A stretch of DNA of 64,000 nt from Roridomyces roridus (GCA_029378245.1 JARKIF010000001.1:3534001-3598000), one strand, 5' to 3'; shown: positions 21,753 to 33,137, counted from the first letter of the stretch. Notes: generated by a model from the sequence alone, not told the origin. Made by a program: numbers and translations.

Positions 21753-21960
21753 TGTCCGAGTCCACACCAACCCGTGTTTTTGACCTCCATGGACACATTT
21801 ACCCAGGGAGACCGCACTGCTGGATGCTCCTGATATACTTGGGCAGCGGGCTATGATGTGGCCTAGGGATCGGCACCGTACGATCCGTAAAAGTATACCG
21901 TATCACGTCCGTATCCATGTATATCGTGGTCTAACGGATAAGCTGTGGCCTGTTAATATA

Positions 21961-23291
21961 GTGCACTGTGAGACCCGGGGGACATGATTTTCATGTACCC
22001 CGGGTACCCCCAAATCATGCACCGATGCCATGAAACTCACGTGAGGGTGGTCGAAAATCACCTCCTCCTCCATGAAATGTGAATAACCAATTCATGTCCG
22101 TTTTCGACGTTTTCATGTACCGAATTCATGTTCCCATGACATGAAAATGACTGGGAACTGAGTGGGTTTGATTTGAGCAATGCAGCTTCCTAATGAATAC
22201 TATTCCTGAGGGACTGAATTTCGGATGAAAGGAATATGAATTTCAAAGTAATGTAGCTAATACAAGGAAGTGCTACCAGCAGCCCGCCCACTATTGCTTC
22301 CACCACCACCGGGACTCAAGAGCCACACACGCATCACCGGATTCGAAAAGATCAACCTGCGGCTGGATGTCAGATCAGAATGCGGCTCGAAGGTGTACAC
22401 TAGTACACACCTCAAGCAGTGGGAGGCCACGGTAGCGGCGTCGTAGATGGGGAGGGAATCAAGCTCAAGGACAAAAGCCATAGAAGGGCACATACCTGAA
22501 AGAAGCGAGCTCTGGCCCCGCCATCGACTCGAGAAGCTTGAGGACATCAAGTTCGTATCCGGTCAGCAGATCGTAGCAGGATGAGCTCGTGACGCACCTG
22601 AGGTCAACAGTGATTGGAGCACTGGGTCCCAAGAACCAAGCCCTACACTCAGTCGAGACAGCCACAGCGGCTTCTTGTGCTGTCTTCAAGCTGTCGTCCG
22701 AGGTTCATGATGTGCAGAGTGGAAGGGCATCAAAGGGTCCAGACGTTGATATTGCAATGAAGTACTGTCGACAGGGGGCTCCTGGGGAGAAGAGAGTGGA
22801 GGAGAGGTACATTGAAGAACGGGGGGGGGAAGGCGACATGAGGGTTGGGAGGAAGGAGTGGAGCGCCGTGACAGACGTGACACCACTGACCTCATCCGCA
22901 GCATGGCTCCACACCGGCCTTCCCACAACTTTCCCAAGTCCTTCTCCGTGCAAATATCTCACTGTGCAACAGCGCGGTCGTCAAGGGACGTCCAGACGGG
23001 GTATAGGTTGATCGAAGAAGACCCTGGCTCGATCAATGTTCATTTCCATCTTGCTCCCTGATTTTCATGTGTTTCTCCCATGATTTCGGCTTCACCAATT
23101 CAGCGGAATTGTTCCTGATTTTCACCGAAGAGGCCATGATTTGATACATTGTACGGACTCTGTAAAAATCGCAAATTAACGTCTGAAGTACCCGAGGTAT
23201 TTGATCTGTTCATTTCAGGCCATAGACTGTGATTCTGCTTGTTCATGGCACGGCGACATGAAATTCATGCGCCGTTGTTTTCACAGTGGTG
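21961..23291. mobile_element. CACTA-like non-autonomous element nested in the hAT-like element
   Basis: The ends CACTGTGA (21964) and TCACAGTG (23288) are inverted repeats whose similarity continues inward through CATGA[TT]TTTCATGT-type sequence. GTG flanks both ends (21961-21963 and 23289-23291), a 3-bp duplication as in the CACTA/EnSpm group. Many subterminal CATGAAA/TTTCATG motifs lie in the first 200 and last 250 bp, another CACTA habit. No transposase is seen. The interior carries a possible minus-strand gene fragment. Confidence 0.7.
22257..22962 (-). pseudogene. possible captured gene fragment inside the CACTA-like element
   Basis: Minus-strand frames such as TECRAWFLGPSAPITVDLRC and ELDVLKLLESMAGPELASF, then a possible intron (GTATGTG) and HCLRCVLVYTFEPHSD, look more protein-like than the surroundings and faintly recall fungal LRR proteins. 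No complete frame can be built. I cannot name a family; this may be a captured host exon or chance. Confidence 0.3.
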
Positions 23292-23611
23292 TGGCATGTG
23301 TAGATTGGTCTGGGTTCTAACCCCCAACTTGATGTTTTTTGGTCCCCTCTTTCCTTTGGCCCTGGCACCTTGATTTAACCGTGCTGAAACTCGTCCGATT
23401 ATACCGATACGGACATACGGATACGGATCTAATGTTTCGTGATTTTCTCCAACCCTGCAAACACATGTATTCTACAAAGTATATACAAAGTTGGGTAACC
23501 CTTCGGGGCATCCTGTGAGTATGGCCCCAGAATGGTACTTTCCTCCGGGCAGCCACGGCAGGCCAAAAGCTTATCGTGGGAAAGAATACGGTGCCGATCC
23601 CTAATGTGGCC

Positions 23612-24029
23612 CCTCCAGGTATTTTCTTCCCGGAGATTCGTGAACGCGTCCTGACGCCGACCATTCATCTTCACTAGAACGCGTCTGGTTATCGAAGAAA
23701 TATGCCCTAGGATACGACCTTGTATCCCCCATTGCGAGCCAGATTGCTCCAACAGCCCGAGCATCTATCAGTTTGTGAGGTCAAGTACGGGCTGTTTATC
23801 TCGTTTTTTTCTGCGCCTAAATCCTGTTGCGCAGAGACCCATCGTGTCCAAGGCATGAGAAATACAAGTCAAGCTGAAACGAGGTCAGTAACACCCATTA
23901 TTCTCGCGTCCTTCTGACTGACGCGTCAGCATCTCCAGCTCTCAAGAAATTAGACCGGTACTGGGCGGTGGAGATCTGTTTTAGCAAATGGGATGCGCTA
24001 GAGGACCGTGACTGAAAGGAGGACTTGCA
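23612..24029. other. spacer without recognised features
   Basis: No coding frame, RNA gene or repeat is supported here. It separates the nested transposons from a weak plus-strand gene candidate. Confidence 0.4.
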
Positions 24030-25269
24030 AGAACCACGTCTTTTGGGGGAAACCGATGTGATGGCACACAATGAAAATCCCTTGAAATCCAAGAAGCGCA
24101 AGCTCTTTGCAGAGGGCATGGATGAACTCGGGCGTGGACGAGCTGATTCGAATTCAGCGACGTGGCAAGGTTCGTTTTGACTATTATCGTCCACACGTTC
24201 ATACATATCCGGTAGATTCCACCAGTGGCACCAGCACCTCGCACTTGGCGGATGTAAGGCTTTCTCCACAATTGAGCAATGTGACTGGCTTTTTCGCAAA
24301 TACATGCTGGTGCACTCAATGTTGATACTTGCACCGACACATGGAGCCGCGTGCAAGCCGCACGCAAATACCGCCGCATCTCGGCATTTGCGTCCTGACC
24401 CATTTTTTCCGACATCCCAACCAGCAACCAGCAACGCGCTTTATCATATGTAAACCCGTGAGTTCCTCGATACAAAAGATGCATTTGCTGACTCGATCTC
24501 GAGGCTGTCGGCTTCCCAACTTTCAAAGAGCTTGACGCTCCAGCAGTCGCAGCCCAGTATTTCGCACCCCAGTATTTCGATATCTCAGCTATAGCGCCGC
24601 AAGGTTCCTTCAGCAAAAGAATCCATCTGAACGGGTATGTCTGTAATTTGTGGTGACTTGGAGTGTACCAACTCAATCTCGACAGGTTGTCTCTTTCATG
24701 CAGCGGACTCGGATACTATCAACGTCGTCGTCGCAAAACGCTTCATCTCTTAAATATTTCAGCCCAGGCCCCTCCATTGCAGGGATCTTCCCACCACCAA
24801 CCCTTCTCATTTCGCCGCTGGCACGGGAGCAGCACAAGTAAGTCTTCTCGCTGTGTACCTTATATCTTGGTGCTGATTCGTCGGTAGTGCATCTTTTCCG
24901 GCCAACGCAAAAAATCGCGTCGCCCTCCTCGTTGCAGGGCTTTCAAACGCCTCGGTGCCTCGCTCATGACGTGCCGCGCTCGACTCGGTCATGGTATTCT
25001 TATCTGGCTCCAGCAAACGGCACGCTCGTCCCGGAGCCCCGTTCCTTTTTGACAATTCCGATGCGCGCGCCATGTGGGGTTGCTGTATATTCTACGGCGT
25101 TCAGTCCACTGTCCCCGATTCCGCAACCGTCGACTTGACTGCCTGCTTCAAAGGCCATGATGCCGATCTTCTGCGCGCTCCGAAGAACATCAGCGTGGTC
25201 TTCGACCACTACACCCCCAAATGTTTGCCATATCCTCCCCAGCTGAACGGTTTGGCTGGGTCCAGATGA
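24030..25269 (+). CDS. uncertain multi-exon gene or gene relic
   Basis: Several plus-strand segments look coding and have plausible splice sites: GETDVMAHNENPLKSKKRKL (an NLS-like patch) ending at GTTCGT near 24172; STSGTSTSHLAD ending at GTAAGG; FKELDAPAVAAQYFAPQYFD ending at GTATGT near 24637; and a last exon with MVFLSGSSKRHARPGAP, WGCCIFYGVQSTVPDSATVD and KNISVVFDHYTPKCLPYPPQ ending at 25269. I could not join them into one frame without forcing it, so this may be a pseudogene. I do not recognise the family. A 231-aa open frame on the opposite strand looks less protein-like. Confidence 0.3.
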
Positions 25270-25494
25270 ACAGCCGGACTGAATATGAGCTGGCCTCCAG
25301 CCTGGCTCCAGCTGGGTAGCTTTCTGGACGTACGAGCTGGATGCTACGTGGGTGATGGATGGATTCCAGGCGGGCGACTTCTCTGGGTGCCAGCCGGTGT
25401 TCCGGGTGGTGAATATGTGTGTAAGCCGGTGAACATGGCCTGGGTTTCCAGGATACAACTCAAAAGTTTTCATTCATTACATATTTGAAATATT

Positions 25495-26295
25495 TCATTC
25501 ACGATAATTAAATGGTATCAGCACTCGAGGACCAGAACGCCCACGGCCCCGGGGCGCCGGCAAGTCATCAGCAGTCCCACGCGAGTCGTCATCCTCCGGC
25601 GCGTTGTCTGGCTCGGAATCCACGCCACTATCCGGGGCGCATTCGCTTTCTTCGTCATCAACTCTCAGCGCGGCACGCCGTCCCCTCTTCCGAGGCCTCT
25701 GAGTCCTCGTTGACGTTCCAGCATCATCACCCTCAGCGTCCGAATCAATTACATCCTCAGGTTCACTCTCCTTGTCTCGGCGCCGCTGTGTTACCTTCCG
25801 AGGTTTCTTCCTTGATGGTTGCGCCGGGGCATCCGAGTCGGTGTCCGAGTCAACCACCCGTTTACGTTTGCCGCGTGCGGTCGATTTCCTGCGAGATGAA
25901 TCGGCGGACTGCAGGGGCGCCTCTACCAGGCCTGCTGCTACTGCTGCTGCCACCTTTCGAGCTCTTGCAGCAGCTGCATTCTTGATTTTTCGAGCCTCCC
26001 GATTACCGCGCAGCCTCCATGCTTGCTCTTTATGTAAAGCCTCCCGGTCGCTCCATATAAATGTGGGTTTGATGAGCTCGGAAGGAAGCGCGCGTCGTAG
26101 GAGATGTGGATTGTGAAGAGAAGCAGTGTTGATGATGTAAGTCAAGACCTCGGCGTCATGCTCGATGAAAGATTCCTCCAGTCGAGTGATGCGCCAATCC
26201 TCTTCGGCTACGCAAGTCTGTCCCTCCCATTGTGCTCCAGGTAGCCTATATAAGCCCCACGACAAGTCACCGCTCTCATCCCTAACCCCCCACAT
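25495..26295 (-). CDS. basic/acidic nuclear-type protein, unknown function
   Basis: This single open frame gives 266 residues from the M at 26295 (an upstream M at 26382 would overlap the next gene). The N-terminal 110 residues look globular (EEDWRITRLEESFIEHDAEV, LPSELIKPTFIWSDREALHK). The rest alternates basic clusters (RGKRKR, SRKKPRKVTQRRR, RPRKRGRRAA) with acidic runs (DSDTDSD, EPEDVIDSDAEGDD), typical of nuclear or nucleolar proteins. No known domain is seen. It is head to head with the gene at 26308, 12 bp between start codons, so the two would share one promoter; the TATA-like box of the right-hand gene lies inside this frame. Confidence 0.55.
   Translation of the reverse strand: MWGVRDESGDLSWGLYRLPGAQWEGQTCVAEEDWRITRLEESFIEHDAEVLTYIINTASLHNPHLLRRALPSELIKPTFIWSDREALHKEQAWRLRGNREARKIKNAAAARARKVAAAVAAGLVEAPLQSADSSRRKSTARGKRKRVVDSDTDSDAPAQPSRKKPRKVTQRRRDKESEPEDVIDSDAEGDDAGTSTRTQRPRKRGRRAALRVDDEESECAPDSGVDSEPDNAPEDDDSRGTADDLPAPRGRGRSGPRVLIPFNYRE
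26247..26254 (+). promoter_or_regulatory. TATA-like box
   Basis: TATATAAG lies 54 bp upstream of the ATG at 26308, a suitable distance for a TATA box followed by a short leader. It falls inside the minus-strand frame that ends at 26295. Confidence 0.45.
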
Positions 26296-26307
26296 CTCCT
26301 CCCCATC

Positions 26308-27677
26308 ATGTCCACTCGCAGCAGCTCCCCAACTGCCTTCGATTCCGACGACGGGGATTATAGTGCCCTCATGTCCGTCCAAAGTCCCCTCCCCTCTCCT
26401 GCTCGCAAACGCACTTCCGGTGACGCTGGGTTAGACGAGGAGGAGGAGGAGGACGATTCCTCCACCGCTGCACGCGTCGTTCCCAACGGCAACCACCTCC
26501 AGAACGTCAGCGCCTACGCCGCGCGGAAGCGCCTTCGTCATGAGCAGATAGCTGAGATCGAGACTTTCCTCGGTGACCCAGCTCCTGTTCAAAGGACGAA
26601 GCTCTTCATCGACATCAAGTCTCTCGAGAACCAGTTGGCCAAGTTCCAGGCTGCCAAACCCAAATTCGAGGTCAACTCCGACTTGAAGACGAATCTGACG
26701 TGGGCGGTCAATGCGGCTCTCTGTTCACCCAACATCACTCAATACAAAGGGGAGGATGCGAGGAATGATATAGTTGTGCGTCGTTGTTCGCTGGCATCTT
26801 CCTTTTGATGTGACCTTACTTTCAGACACTCCTAACGCGTCACCACTGGGGGAACTTCGTGGTCGGCACCGAGAACGACTCGGCTGCCATGGACGTCGTC
26901 GTGAAATGTATCGGAGACATTTTCACCCAGTCTCGGTCTACCATGAAGAAAGAGGTGCGTCATAACTTCGTCCACGGCCAGTAAACTGAGCCTCGTGCAG
27001 ATTGTGGCCTCCGTGGAGACCAAGAGGGCCAAGAATTTGACCCGGCCTCCCGCACTCCGCTCCAGTGACACCCACACCACCGTTTATCAACTCACGAAGA
27101 CGGTTGCCCGCAAGCTTTCCGGTGGCAAAACCATTTCCATTCCAGTCACCCCTGCACTCTGTGCGCGTATCGCGCTGATCGTATGTTTGCGTCAAACCTT
27201 TGTATACTTATCTCACTCTTATACAGCGCAAATGGCACGTCAAGAAACTTAAAAACAAGCTCAGCCCAGAAGATCAGAACAAGGGTCTCTGGGAACTCGT
27301 CGACCAAGACCTCAAGGTTATTCGTACCAAGGCTCGCGAGGACACCGAGGACCCCACTGAGATTGCTAAGCGCGTTGCACGGTGCGTTCGGCAAAAGCTT
27401 CTTGGTCTTTCCTCATACTCATCATTCCCACAGCGCCTTCACCAACGCCCTAGACAAGGATCGCAAGGCGCACGGCTTGGCACCAGCCGAGCAAATCCCC
27501 GCTCTCGACCCATCCACCGATGCCGCACTGCTTGCATATCAAGCGGACATCGACGAGACAATTGAGGCTCGCAACCGCGGCCAGACTGTTTCCACCACGA
27601 CGGCGAGCAAGGGTGACGACGGGGACGAGGAGGAGGAGGAGCAGGGAGGTCAAAGCGGGGGCCGGGAAGATTCGTAG
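26308..27677 (+). CDS. conserved fungal protein of unknown function (MSTRSSSPT family)
   Basis: Exons 26308-26775, 26826-26954, 27001-27180, 27227-27381 and 27434-27677 close to 391 residues. It starts MSTRSSSPTAFDSDDGDYSA with a disordered acidic lead (DEEEEEDDSS). A helical body follows: YAARKRLRHEQIAEIETFLG, SLENQLAKFQ, DLKTNLTWAVNAALCSPN, IGDIFTQSRSTMKKE, KTVARKLSGGKTISIPVTP, KWHVKKLKNKLSPEDQNKGL. It ends in another acidic tail. The opening and the YAARKRL block remind me of a multi-copy family of undescribed proteins in agaricomycetes; I know no function. All introns are canonical and 45-52 bp. Confidence 0.8.
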
Positions 27678-28864
27678 CAGATTCCATTCACAATCAATGC
27701 ATTTTCATTTCTATTATATTTCCCTTTCCGTCGCGTGAATTCCAGATAAATAATGCCATGGCTGCAAAATGGGGCGGCACGTGGCGCACACCCCAATCAA
27801 CCGCTTGACACCAGCTGGCGCGCCATCGAACCGACACCTACACATCCACATGGAATTCACGGAACACCACACATGATCCCGAGCTAGACGACTCGATGTA
27901 ACTCACCCAGAGAAACAGCTGTGAGTTGGGTGGACGACCAGCTGGGCAGCAGGAGAGCACTCCAGCTGAATCCAGCTCGACCTGGATCCAGCTGGAGTCC
28001 ATTCGACGGAAACCCTGGCACCCAGCTGGCCCACAGGTCTAGTCGGGGTGGGAACCCCATGTGTATCACACAACGGCTCCAGCTGGAATCCACCTGGGAT
28101 TACATTGGGTGTGTACTCCGTATCCTTCTCCGCTTCGCAAGGAAACAACTTTCTTTCGAGGCTCGTTTTCGAGTTTATGTATGCTATGGAGAAGATGGAC
28201 ATATTGGGCTGCTGGAGAACCACGAGAATAGGGTGAAGGCAAGAGCAGGGAGCCAATGGTCGAACAAAGCCGAGCGGATGATCGCTCCTCCTGATAAGGC
28301 TGCGAGGATTTCATCGCGGCGCATAAGGGCCAAGAGGCTCATCCTTGATTGCTAACAAATGGCGTTCGTAGAACTTCGTCGGCGAAGAAGTTGGGGACCT
28401 CTTCATCCCATTCCAGGAGCAAGAGGCAAATATAATATAAATGACGGACTCGGTATGTGCACACTTAAATTATCCATGGCAAGTATTCTAAGCGGCTCTT
28501 AGCTATGTAAAGAACCACCCTATCGAGGACGTATCGTCAAGTTCGTGTTCATCTCCGACGACACTTCTTCAACAATCAGTCCGATGTGAACGCGACGCAA
28601 ACCCACTGGTCTTCCAAGCAGAGATTTCGTTCTGCCGGGCCTGCCCGGACGCATTCCGCATCCCTTGATCACGAGAATATCTCCGACTGCAGCAAGGAAT
28701 TTGAATGGGCCAGACTCCAGAGGCGGGCCTGACTTTCAAAATCCGCAAAGCTACACGACAATTCAGTACGAAACTCAATGATAGCAGATGAAGCGCACCA
28801 AAAGAAACGAGTCGTATTCAGTCCCAGAGATTCCCTTCAACAGTAACGGTTCTTCATTCAGCTC
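27678..28864. other. spacer with CCAGCTGG-rich repeat cluster
   Basis: There is no supported gene. Between about 27810 and 28095 the palindromic core CCAGCTG(G) recurs at least six times, with related CTGGATCC and CTGGAGTCC pieces. Similar words occur at 25238-25400 on the other side of the two-gene block. The rest shows nothing clear. Confidence 0.45.
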
Positions 28865-29401
28865 TCACCCGTCAACCAATACCCGCCCGCGCTTGGCAAG
28901 CACCTGTTTCGCAGCATCCTTGCCTTCATCAACGGGTATGAGACTTGGCCCACTCCATCGATCCACATAACATCTCTGATAGAACTCGGCGACGCTCGCG
29001 AAACGTCCGACGTGGCAGAGGTCGATTTGATCCAGATGGTCATCATCATGCAAATAGGAAAAGAAAAGCTTTTTCCCGTTGGCATCCGCTGGCCCTGCCA
29101 GAACGAATAACAAGCAAAGATTCACGGATGCCGTGAGGGCGGCGATGGGGATGATACAGCCTGCGACGCCGAAGTAGTGACGAATGAAAGTAGGACCAAT
29201 GGCCACGCCTTCGCGTCCAGGCTTGAAATAGCGAGTAGTCCAGGTCCTGTCCCAGTTGGCGGTGAACTGAGTGACGTGCGGGTCGTCGAATGCGGGTTGT
29301 TCCCGATTCCACAACGAGAAGTCTGCGACAGGGATATCGCGCTCCACCAGCCAAGAGGCGGGAAATGAAGGGGCGGGATTGGGAGGTGCTGCCTCGGACA
29401 T
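28865..29401 (-). CDS. hypothetical 178-aa protein
   Basis: A single uninterrupted frame starts MSEAAPPNPAPSFPASWLVE and stops after GRVLVDG. It has a globular look: FSLWNREQPAFDDPHVTQF, a hydrophobic segment CIIPIAALTASVNLCLLFVL (about residues 80-100, possibly one membrane helix), then FFSYLHDDDHLDQIDLC and VAEFYQRCYVDRW. I recognise no family. Codon use and length make it likely real. Confidence 0.6.
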   Translation of the reverse strand: MSEAAPPNPAPSFPASWLVERDIPVADFSLWNREQPAFDDPHVTQFTANWDRTWTTRYFKPGREGVAIGPTFIRHYFGVAGCIIPIAALTASVNLCLLFVLAGPADANGKKLFFSYLHDDDHLDQIDLCHVGRFASVAEFYQRCYVDRWSGPSLIPVDEGKDAAKQVLAKRGRVLVDG

Positions 29402-29839
29402 GTATGAGACCGGCGTGACGGTCTCAGTCTTGAGCTACTTGACGCTGAAGCTAGGCTGCCACTTGAGTCGGAGTCAACTTGAAGAGTAAGTGAGGAGTTT
29501 GTCGGTTTGGTGATATTTCCGCAGGCGCATCAAAGTCGCGGTGATGGGCCTCGAAGCTGCACATAGCCTTGGACCATATCATAGAGTATGATATCCACGT
29601 TGGCGCGCCTTTCACTGTGAGATTATGCAGCCGAGTCCAAGAGGACGTTGTGGGAGAAAGAGAGGACGACGTGATCAGCTGTCACCGAGCCGACTGCTTT
29701 CTTCGTCTACTACGACTGCTCTCGAATACAATTTCCTCGACAAATCCTTGGCCACTGCCCCTCCCTGCCTCCGCTGCCGCCGATATGATTTTCGATCGAG
29801 TTCCCGAGTAAAATGCAGGGCCAGTTCCCGAATAAAATG
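29402..29839. other. spacer
   Basis: Nothing is supported here. It is bounded on the right by the target duplication of a transposon. Confidence 0.4.
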
Positions 29840-32817
29840 GAATGGAGCACCTAAGGAAGCTACGTTCGCGTACCTTCGGGACCCGGTAGGTAGCTTAATC
29901 TGTTGACATGAAGCGTACCTAATAGGCCGTGTCTTTGCAGTGGCGGATCAATTCTTCCCAATTGGGAAGCGCCTCCTGCCACGACACCACCACCGTCCTC
30001 GACGCCCGGGTGCGCCGCCGCTAAACCATGCCCTGGGAGTGACTCGCACGTCAACCTCCCCGCTCTCGACTTTGTTTTTGGATACCATTGGGCACCATTA
30101 GAAGACCTGCAGCCGCTCCTTTGCCTCCGCTGCTTCGCCGCTTGTACTGGGAGCGCTGCGCCCTTGCAGTGCCACGCGACGCCGTGTTTCCTTGGTATCT
30201 GACTGCGATACACACCCCGCACAACAAGCAATGTGCCTGGGAGTGCTTTGTACTGCTGAGAGGATTACCTTCGCTCCCAGCTATGGTGCCTCTGCCTTCT
30301 ACCCTCCTCTGCATCCTCTCTGCATCTTGCAGCCATCCTATGCGAAATACAACTGCCAGAAAGGCTCGTGTCGTCCATCGGCAACACCCCGCCCTTCCCC
30401 CACCTTCGATCCCTTGTGCACGCTGCTCGGTTGGCCCTGGGCTCAATGGCCACTCAGACCTACCCTTCCCACCCAGGAGCAGCCCAGTTCGCAAATCTAC
30501 GGCCCACCGGCGCTTTAACTTCCGCTATGCGCGTGATATGGCCTCTTCGCCCATCAAGCGGTACTGCCTAGGCACGCCAGCTATACGACAACACCGAGCA
30601 CGACATGAGCGTCGTCGTCTGCGACGGACATGTATCAATCCATCCGACGGGACTGCGAACGTACATAGCGGGAACACGACGGAGGTGAGGGCAGCTAGAG
30701 CGAAGGAGGTGAAGGTAGCGAGAGCTACGCAGGTGAGGGGAGAGTAGAGTCGACGGAAAGGAAGCGAGGGTGGGTGGGAGGTGAATACGGTGGACAGGGA
30801 GCGGTCTGCGGGAACGCCTCAAGCACGACTCGGCCAATCGCCCCGCGTCCGTCGACAAACACGGGGCGTCGCGTGCAGATGAGACGTGCCTGGGCCGTTT
30901 GAGTCTTGCGACGTTGAGCGTGAGGACGTCGCGACAACAACGTTTATCTGCGCCCATTTGGCACACCACCGGCGTGGGACTCGGAACAGTTGCTAATGAA
31001 TATACATCGTCCCATAGAATCCTCATGTCCATACTTCTTCTAATGTTTATCTATTCCAAATCTCTTCTTGCAGTGGCCCGGAGCCACAGTTTTGCACCGT
31101 GCGAGATTGTCGAGAAGGAAATGTTTTGTTCGACTTGTACTGGGTATATGGGTCAAAGAAAATACATAAAGGGTCGGAGGAAGCTTAGAAAGACTTGAAA
31201 TAACATCTACAGCAGTGCTGTCGAGTTCTGAGTGAGGGGGGAATTGATTGCTCGACAATCTGTAAGTAAGTTGTAACTCAAGTACGAATACTAACAGAGA
31301 AGTACTCGGCCTTTCGAACGAAACGGCGTTCCCATATTAAATCATCCTGTAAAAATGAGACAAAAATCAATTCGGGTGCGGCAGACCCACAGAATAAAAT
31401 ACCGAGCTTCAAAAGAGGGAATCTGAGGAGAAATGTGTCCTAGAGAAAAATAAAAGTAGGGAACGATCTTTATTCGGCATCTCATTGGCTGCCCGGACTT
31501 TACTAATTGGAGTGCCGATGCGACGGAGGTGGGAGGTGGCCGAGTTTGTTGGCAAAGAATCCATTTTATCTGTTACACAGAGGATAGACAGTACACTGGA
31601 TATTCTAAGCTGAAAATCAGGAGAATGAGAAGGAAGGAGGTAATATTAACGGTGCGGAGGTGCCGTAGGTGATACAAGCCAAGGATAGAAAGCGCGTTCA
31701 GACGGCCTGACTTCACGAAATTCGACTCCCAACGTCCCGCAAGTCTATCCCTCACACACCTTCACCCCCTCACCACCCAACGTTCCACAGCGTACCTCCG
31801 CTCCTGCAACTTCACCTTCGTCGCCTCCGGCCCTCCTCACCCGACCCTCTCGTATACGAGGCCAATGACCCGAGTACCGGAGCGGACGATGCTCGCGAGT
31901 TGCATGTGCACCGAGGGGGGGCGGAGAGGTCATCATTGATGCTTGCTGGGATATCCAGAGGTATACGAGAGCGTGAAGGTGAATCGGCTAGTATAGCCAC
32001 TCGACGGATATAGAAGAGCCTGCAGTTCTTTCTCTTCAGCAGCGTAAACGAAGGGAAAGGAGGGATCCCAACTGTGGGGTAGTATGAAAAGCACGGGTTA
32101 CCGGCTACCGGTACCAACTCGCCAGCCCGATTATCGAATCCCAGGCCGTAGATGGAAAGCTTCGCAGACGCCGAAGGCCGCAAGTTCATACAGCCACTAA
32201 GGACGCAGAGGCGGCGTGGAGGGCAGGCAGAACGAGGTGGGGTGGTAGGAAGGAACAGAGGTGCCGGAGGTGCCGCAGCTCGAAATGCGGCAGTCCATCG
32301 CGAGGACATCTTCGAGTTTGGGATGTGGATGCGGCGTCCAAGGTAAGGCAGCAGCAGCGTGCTGCGTGCAAGTCGACGCGAACGGGATGCGGGTGGTAGG
32401 CGTGAATGGAGGTGGCGGACAGAGGGTTGTAACGGGTCAAAAGCGGCGCGTTCAAAGGGCAGGCCAACGTTGTAAAGACGTGTTCAATGTCGGGAGGGAG
32501 AGACGCCACGCAATTCCGAATGAGTTGCGGAGAGGACTCGGAGGAGGAACGGCGTCAACGCTCAGCGGGCTTGACACTGTTGACAGTACCTGAGACAGCG
32601 AGGGAGTCATTTGAGGGTTTTGCACGTGGATTGGTGGCGGCGCGTTGTACGACGGTGGTGGTATCGTGGCAAGAGGAGCTTCCCAATCGGGAATAGTTGA
32701 TCCGCCGTTAACGGAAAGGTGTAGATAGGACCTGTTAGATACGCTTCATGTCAACGAATTAAGCTACCTACCGGGTCCCGAAGGTATGCGAACGGTGCTT
32801 CCTTAGGTGGAATGGAG
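29840..32817. mobile_element. long-TIR element with 8-bp TSD (2962 bp)
   Basis: The element is 29848-32809. The ends are inverted repeats beginning CACCTAAGGAAGC; similarity extends about 150 bp inward (TACCTTCGGGACCCGGTAGG, GACATGAAGCGTA, GATTGGGAAGC-type blocks). GAATGGAG is duplicated at 29840-29847 and 32810-32817. No transposase is readable; open frames inside are short or compositionally odd, so it is non-autonomous or decayed. A diverged relative starts at 61529. The 8-bp duplication fits hAT or a similar superfamily; the long TIR is unusual for classical hAT. Confidence 0.85.
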
Positions 32818-33137
32818 ACAAGAGGTAGCAGATCAAGTGATCCGTGACATTGAGTTGATAGCTCCGGTTGGGCGTGATTTGATGGAAAGCAAACAAACAC
32901 TGTCGAGAGTCGTGAAAAAGATGAGTGAGTTTAGTAATAAGTCGAAATGAGTGTGTTCAGACTGGGTGGGGAGCATAAAGTAGGCAGAGATGGCGCTCGG
33001 AGACTGAGAACAGTCATTGGCAAGAGACGGTGTTAGCGGACTTCACGGAGGTAAATCTCAATTAGGAAGGGAGGAGTCGTGAGAGCGACATCAATCAGTG
33101 TCATGGATCAATTGATCTGGGACCTCTTGAATGGAGA
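32811..33137. mobile_element. hAT-type MITE, copy 2 (311 bp)
   Basis: The element is 32819-33129, the same as copy 1 at 21434-21744 at every base I compared. It is flanked by AATGGAGA (32811-32818 and 33130-33137). It sits immediately beside the long-TIR element, using part of that element's target duplication as its own target. Confidence 0.92.

Larger units (their letters stand above)
21856..23611. mobile_element. hAT-like element with 8-bp TSD, host of a nested insertion
   Basis: A 17-bp perfect inverted repeat TAGGGATCGGCACCGTA lies at 21864-21880 and, reversed, at 23587-23603. The 8-bp direct duplication ATGTGGCC abuts both ends (21856-21863 and 23604-23611). Subterminal CCGTAT/ATACGG motifs occur on both sides. 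Removing the nested element (21964-23288) and one copy of its 3-bp duplication leaves about 412 bp, so the outer element is itself a MITE-sized, non-autonomous insertion. Confidence 0.85.

Noticed and set aside
23981..24676. 231-aa minus-strand open frame
   Set aside because: Plus-strand segments in the same place have splice sites and a more protein-like composition; the minus frame has none.
30088..30747. 219-aa plus-strand open frame
   Set aside because: It lies inside the long-TIR transposon, is rich in Arg/Pro/Cys from GC-rich sequence, and shows no transposase motif.
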